Below, one piece after another: positions 6,238 through 8,012 of a stretch of 8,012 nucleotides of DNA. Source of the stretch: an uncultured Phaeodactylibacter sp. (GTDB lineage Bacteria; Bacteroidota; Bacteroidia; Chitinophagales; Saprospiraceae); assembly GCA_913062745.1 (NCBI GenBank), contig CAJXXJ010000148.1, positions 1 to 8,012 on the forward strand, given 5' to 3'. Each line of letters opens with the position of its first letter. The first letter of the stretch is position 1. The notes under the pieces are model-generated. The model saw nothing but the letters and a program-made list of their open reading frames with translations. It made no database searches and was not told the DNA's origin. The translations under genes and the position numbers were made by a program.

Positions 6238-7131
6238 ATGAAAACAAAACAAGTTTTACTACCTATGGTAGTGCTGGCTGTGTTGTGCAGCAGTTGTGTC
6301 ATCATCCGGCCCGGGCAGGCCGGCATCAAGCAACGCCTCGGTAAAATCAGTGACGAAGCGCTCACGGAAGGGCCGCGGAGCTTCAACCCCTTCACCACGA
6401 GCATCGTCACCTTGCCTACGCGTACCGTTAACCTGGAAATCAGCTGCAACCTGCCGAGCAAGGAAGGGCTGACTATCACCTCGGTCATGTCGATTTTGTA
6501 CCGCATACAGCCTTCGAGCGCGCCACAGCTGCTGCGCGATATCGGGCGGGCGTACGAGAGCGAGGTGATCCTGCCGGTCTTCCGCTCTGCCGCCGCTGAT
6601 GTCAGCTCCCGCTTCCTGGCGAAAGATATGCACTCCGGCGAACGTGCCCAGATTGAAGCCGAGATACAGCAGCGGATGGCAGAAATACTGGAGCCGAAGG
6701 GCTTGCTCGTAGAAAATGTGCTCATGAAATCGATCGTACTGCCCGCCGGTCTCGCGCAATCGATTGAAGAAAAGCTGCGCGCTGAGCAGGAAGCGCAGCG
6801 CATGGAGTTTATCAAACAGCAGGAGCAGCTTGACGCTGAGCGGCGCATCATTCAGGCACAGGGCGAGCGCGATGCTGCAGTCATTCAGGCAGATGCAGAA
6901 CGGCAGCGGCTGCAAATACAAGCTTCCGGCGAAGCGGAAGCCATACGGCTGCAGGCTAAAGCGCAGACCGAAGCTAACGAGGGCTTACAGAACTCTCTGA
7001 CCAGCGAAGTGCTCCGGTTTCGGGCCATTGAGGCCTTCCTGCAAATGGCGCGCTCCGAAAATGCCAAGGTAATCATCACCAACGGCGAGTCTCCCTTCCT
7101 CGGCTTGCCGGCTGAGGAACTGAATCCTTAA
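6238..7131 (+). CDS. SPFH/Band-7 (prohibitin-like) lipoprotein
   Basis: This 297-residue protein belongs to the SPFH family of membrane scaffold proteins. Residues 1-20 form a lipoprotein signal with LCSSC and the lipidated Cys at residue 20, then VIIRPGQAGIKQRLG opens the SPFH domain (about 22-180), which includes NPFTT, LPTRTVNLEI and PVFRSAAADVSS. A long charged helix rich in Glu, Gln, Ala and Arg (about 175-255, EEKLRAEQEAQRMEF onward) is the expected coiled coil, and the end AIEAFLQMARS then AKVIITNG is typical of prohibitin homologues in Bacteroidota. Lipid anchoring replaces the usual N-terminal membrane helix, so the ring would be assembled on the periplasmic side of a membrane or on the surface. 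No Shine-Dalgarno is visible before the ATG. It lies 99 bases after the operon on the same strand, with no terminator seen between, so co-transcription is possible but unproven. A strong hairpin follows it. Confidence 0.9.
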   Translation: MKTKQVLLPMVVLAVLCSSCVIIRPGQAGIKQRLGKISDEALTEGPRSFNPFTTSIVTLPTRTVNLEISCNLPSKEGLTITSVMSILYRIQPSSAPQLLRDIGRAYESEVILPVFRSAAADVSSRFLAKDMHSGERAQIEAEIQQRMAEILEPKGLLVENVLMKSIVLPAGLAQSIEEKLRAEQEAQRMEFIKQQEQLDAERRIIQAQGERDAAVIQADAERQRLQIQASGEAEAIRLQAKAQTEANEGLQNSLTSEVLRFRAIEAFLQMARSENAKVIITNGESPFLGLPAEELNP

Positions 7132-7184
7132 AAGAAGGAGACGCTCTTAGAGCACCGACAGTTATTGATGGCTCGTCGCTTCGT

Positions 7185-7231
7185 ACCGGGCTGGCAGCAA
7201 AGTGCAATGCCAGCCCGGTTCGCTTATTTTT
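7185..7231 (+). terminator. Rho-independent terminator after the SPFH gene
   Basis: A perfect 12-bp GC-rich stem pairs ACCGGGCTGGCA (7185-7196) with TGCCAGCCCGGT (7208-7219) around an 11-base loop, followed a few bases later by TTATTTTT (7224-7231). It stands between two convergent genes. The T-run serves the plus strand and overlaps the last codons and stop of the minus-strand alkaline phosphatase; on the minus strand the hairpin lacks a good U-tract, so it may act there only as a weaker stop or a 3'-end stabiliser. Confidence 0.8.
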
Positions 7232-8012
7232 CTGCTTCAAGCAGCAATGACTTCAGTCGGTGGTAGACCGCTGTATTGTCCAAGGTGCCTGTAAAACTTT
7301 CTGCTCCCGGCCCGTAGGCGAAGCAAGGAATCGCCACTCCGGTATGGTCATTGGTGCTGAAATGTCCGAGCACCCACCGCTCTTCCTGATGGCCATCGAG
7401 CAGTGACAATCCACCGGTTTCGTGGTCAGCAAGCACAAGGAGCAGCGTCTCCGGGTTTTGGTCCACAAAGCGCATGGCCTGCGCAGCCGTGGCATCAAGG
7501 GACAGGGCTTCGTCGACTACCGTTTTCATATCGTTGCTATGGCCGCCTCCGTCTACCCGCCCGGATTCAGCGACGAGAAAGAAGGCTTGTCCGGGGCGGT
7601 GCAGCAAGCTGAGCGCGTCAGCCATCAGCTCGGCGAAAGCCGCACGGCTTCCGTGGGTACTATCTGCTTTGAAGTGGTTATCTGGGAAAAGGACGATCTG
7701 ACTGGAGTCGGTTGCTGCGGCGATTTGTCCAAAGCGCAGCAGTCTTCCATGAAGGTGCAGGCTGTCAAAGGATTCCTCAAAGAATTCATACAAGGCACCG
7801 CCTTCTCCGGCCATTAGTTGGAAAGGGGCGTTGTTCATTTGCTGTACGATCTCAGCGGCCTGGTCCCGCTCCGGCACCCGCGCATAGAAAGCAGAGGGCG
7901 TGGCATCCGCCAAAGATACGGAGGTGAGGAGGCCGGTGCGGAATCCAGCGTTTTGCAATTCTTGAGGCAGCAAAGGCAGCGGTTCTTCATCGGGCGAGAC
8001 TCCGATTTTTCG
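7224..8012 (-). CDS. PhoA-family alkaline phosphatase, C-terminal part (runs off right edge)
   Basis: The minus-strand frame is open to the window edge and gives the last 262 residues. The 13 codons beyond the TTG at 7973 (RKIGVSPDEEPLP) continue the family pattern, so TTG is not the start. Recognisable PhoA motifs are DATPSAFYA (E. coli Asp153 region), ESGRVDGGGH at about 7537-7569 with residues matching Glu322, Asp327 and His331, ADHETGG at 7430-7411 (Asp369, His370) and NDHTG near 7340-7352 (His412). All metal ligands expected in this half are present; the position after Asp327 is Gly rather than the Lys of E. coli. The catalytic serine and signal peptide lie outside the window. The enzyme would hydrolyse phosphomonoesters in the periplasm or outside the cell using two zinc ions and magnesium. 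It converges on the SPFH gene across a hairpin terminator, so it is a separate transcription unit. Confidence 0.93.
   Translation of the reverse strand, partial: RKIGVSPDEEPLPLLPQELQNAGFRTGLLTSVSLADATPSAFYARVPERDQAAEIVQQMNNAPFQLMAGEGGALYEFFEESFDSLHLHGRLLRFGQIAAATDSSQIVLFPDNHFKADSTHGSRAAFAELMADALSLLHRPGQAFFLVAESGRVDGGGHSNDMKTVVDEALSLDATAAQAMRFVDQNPETLLLVLADHETGGLSLLDGHQEERWVLGHFSTNDHTGVAIPCFAYGPGAESFTGTLDNTAVYHRLKSLLLEAEK

Noticed and set aside
7143..7153. GCTCTTAGAGC after the SPFH gene as a hairpin.
   Set aside because: The loop would be a single base; the strong 12-bp hairpin at 7185-7219 explains termination.
7224..7973. TTG at 7973 as the start of the alkaline phosphatase.
   Set aside because: The frame stays open to the window edge and the extra residues fit the family, so the gene is partial rather than starting there.
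1..8012. CRISPR arrays, tRNA or rRNA genes, insertion sequences or transposase genes.
   Set aside because: No regularly spaced repeats, RNA gene signatures, terminal inverted repeats or transposase motifs were seen; even the junction near base 110 has no mobile-element hallmark.

Overview
The window looks like a moderately GC-rich member of the Bacteroidota. The marks are secreted proteins with short Sec signals ending in AQ or AQA, lipoproteins with a downstream Cys, a CRTAC1/VCBS-type lipoprotein, a lipoprotein-anchored prohibitin homologue of the form common in this phylum, AT-rich intergenic DNA, weak Shine-Dalgarno signals and a perfect TAnnTTTG promoter element. A marine Saprospiria-like lineage (Lewinella/Phaeodactylibacter type) is my guess, not something the sequence proves.

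Layout. Bases 3 to about 125 (+) encode the redox-cysteine segment of an OxyR-type regulator. It then runs abruptly into the antisense of a FG-GAP/VCBS lipoprotein gene (470 to about 105, minus), which is itself cut off. This is a chimeric junction, either a real rearrangement or an assembly misjoin. A 242-base AT-rich intergenic region follows. Next is a tight plus-strand operon of three secreted phosphoesterases: metallophosphoesterase + chitobiase-C-like + PA14 (713-2695), a paralogous metallophosphoesterase + CBM9-like domain (2702-4477), and a PhoD-like phosphatase + chitobiase-C-like + PA14 (4474-6138). After 99 bases comes an SPFH/prohibitin lipoprotein (6238-7131), a strong hairpin terminator (7185-7231), and, convergent on the minus strand, the C-terminal part of a PhoA-family alkaline phosphatase that runs off the right edge (8012-7224).

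How the parts may work together. Four exported phosphatases of three unrelated families lie within about 7.3 kb. The operon's three enzymes carry accessory modules of the kind found on glycan-active enzymes. The simplest reading is extracytoplasmic release of phosphate from organic, possibly glycan- or particle-associated, phosphoesters. The families and domain order are readable from the sequence; the substrate and the cooperation are inferred. Modules have been mixed between enzymes: the two metallophosphoesterases share catalytic and middle domains but have different tails, while the first metallophosphoesterase and the PhoD-like enzyme have unrelated catalytic domains and the same two-domain tail.
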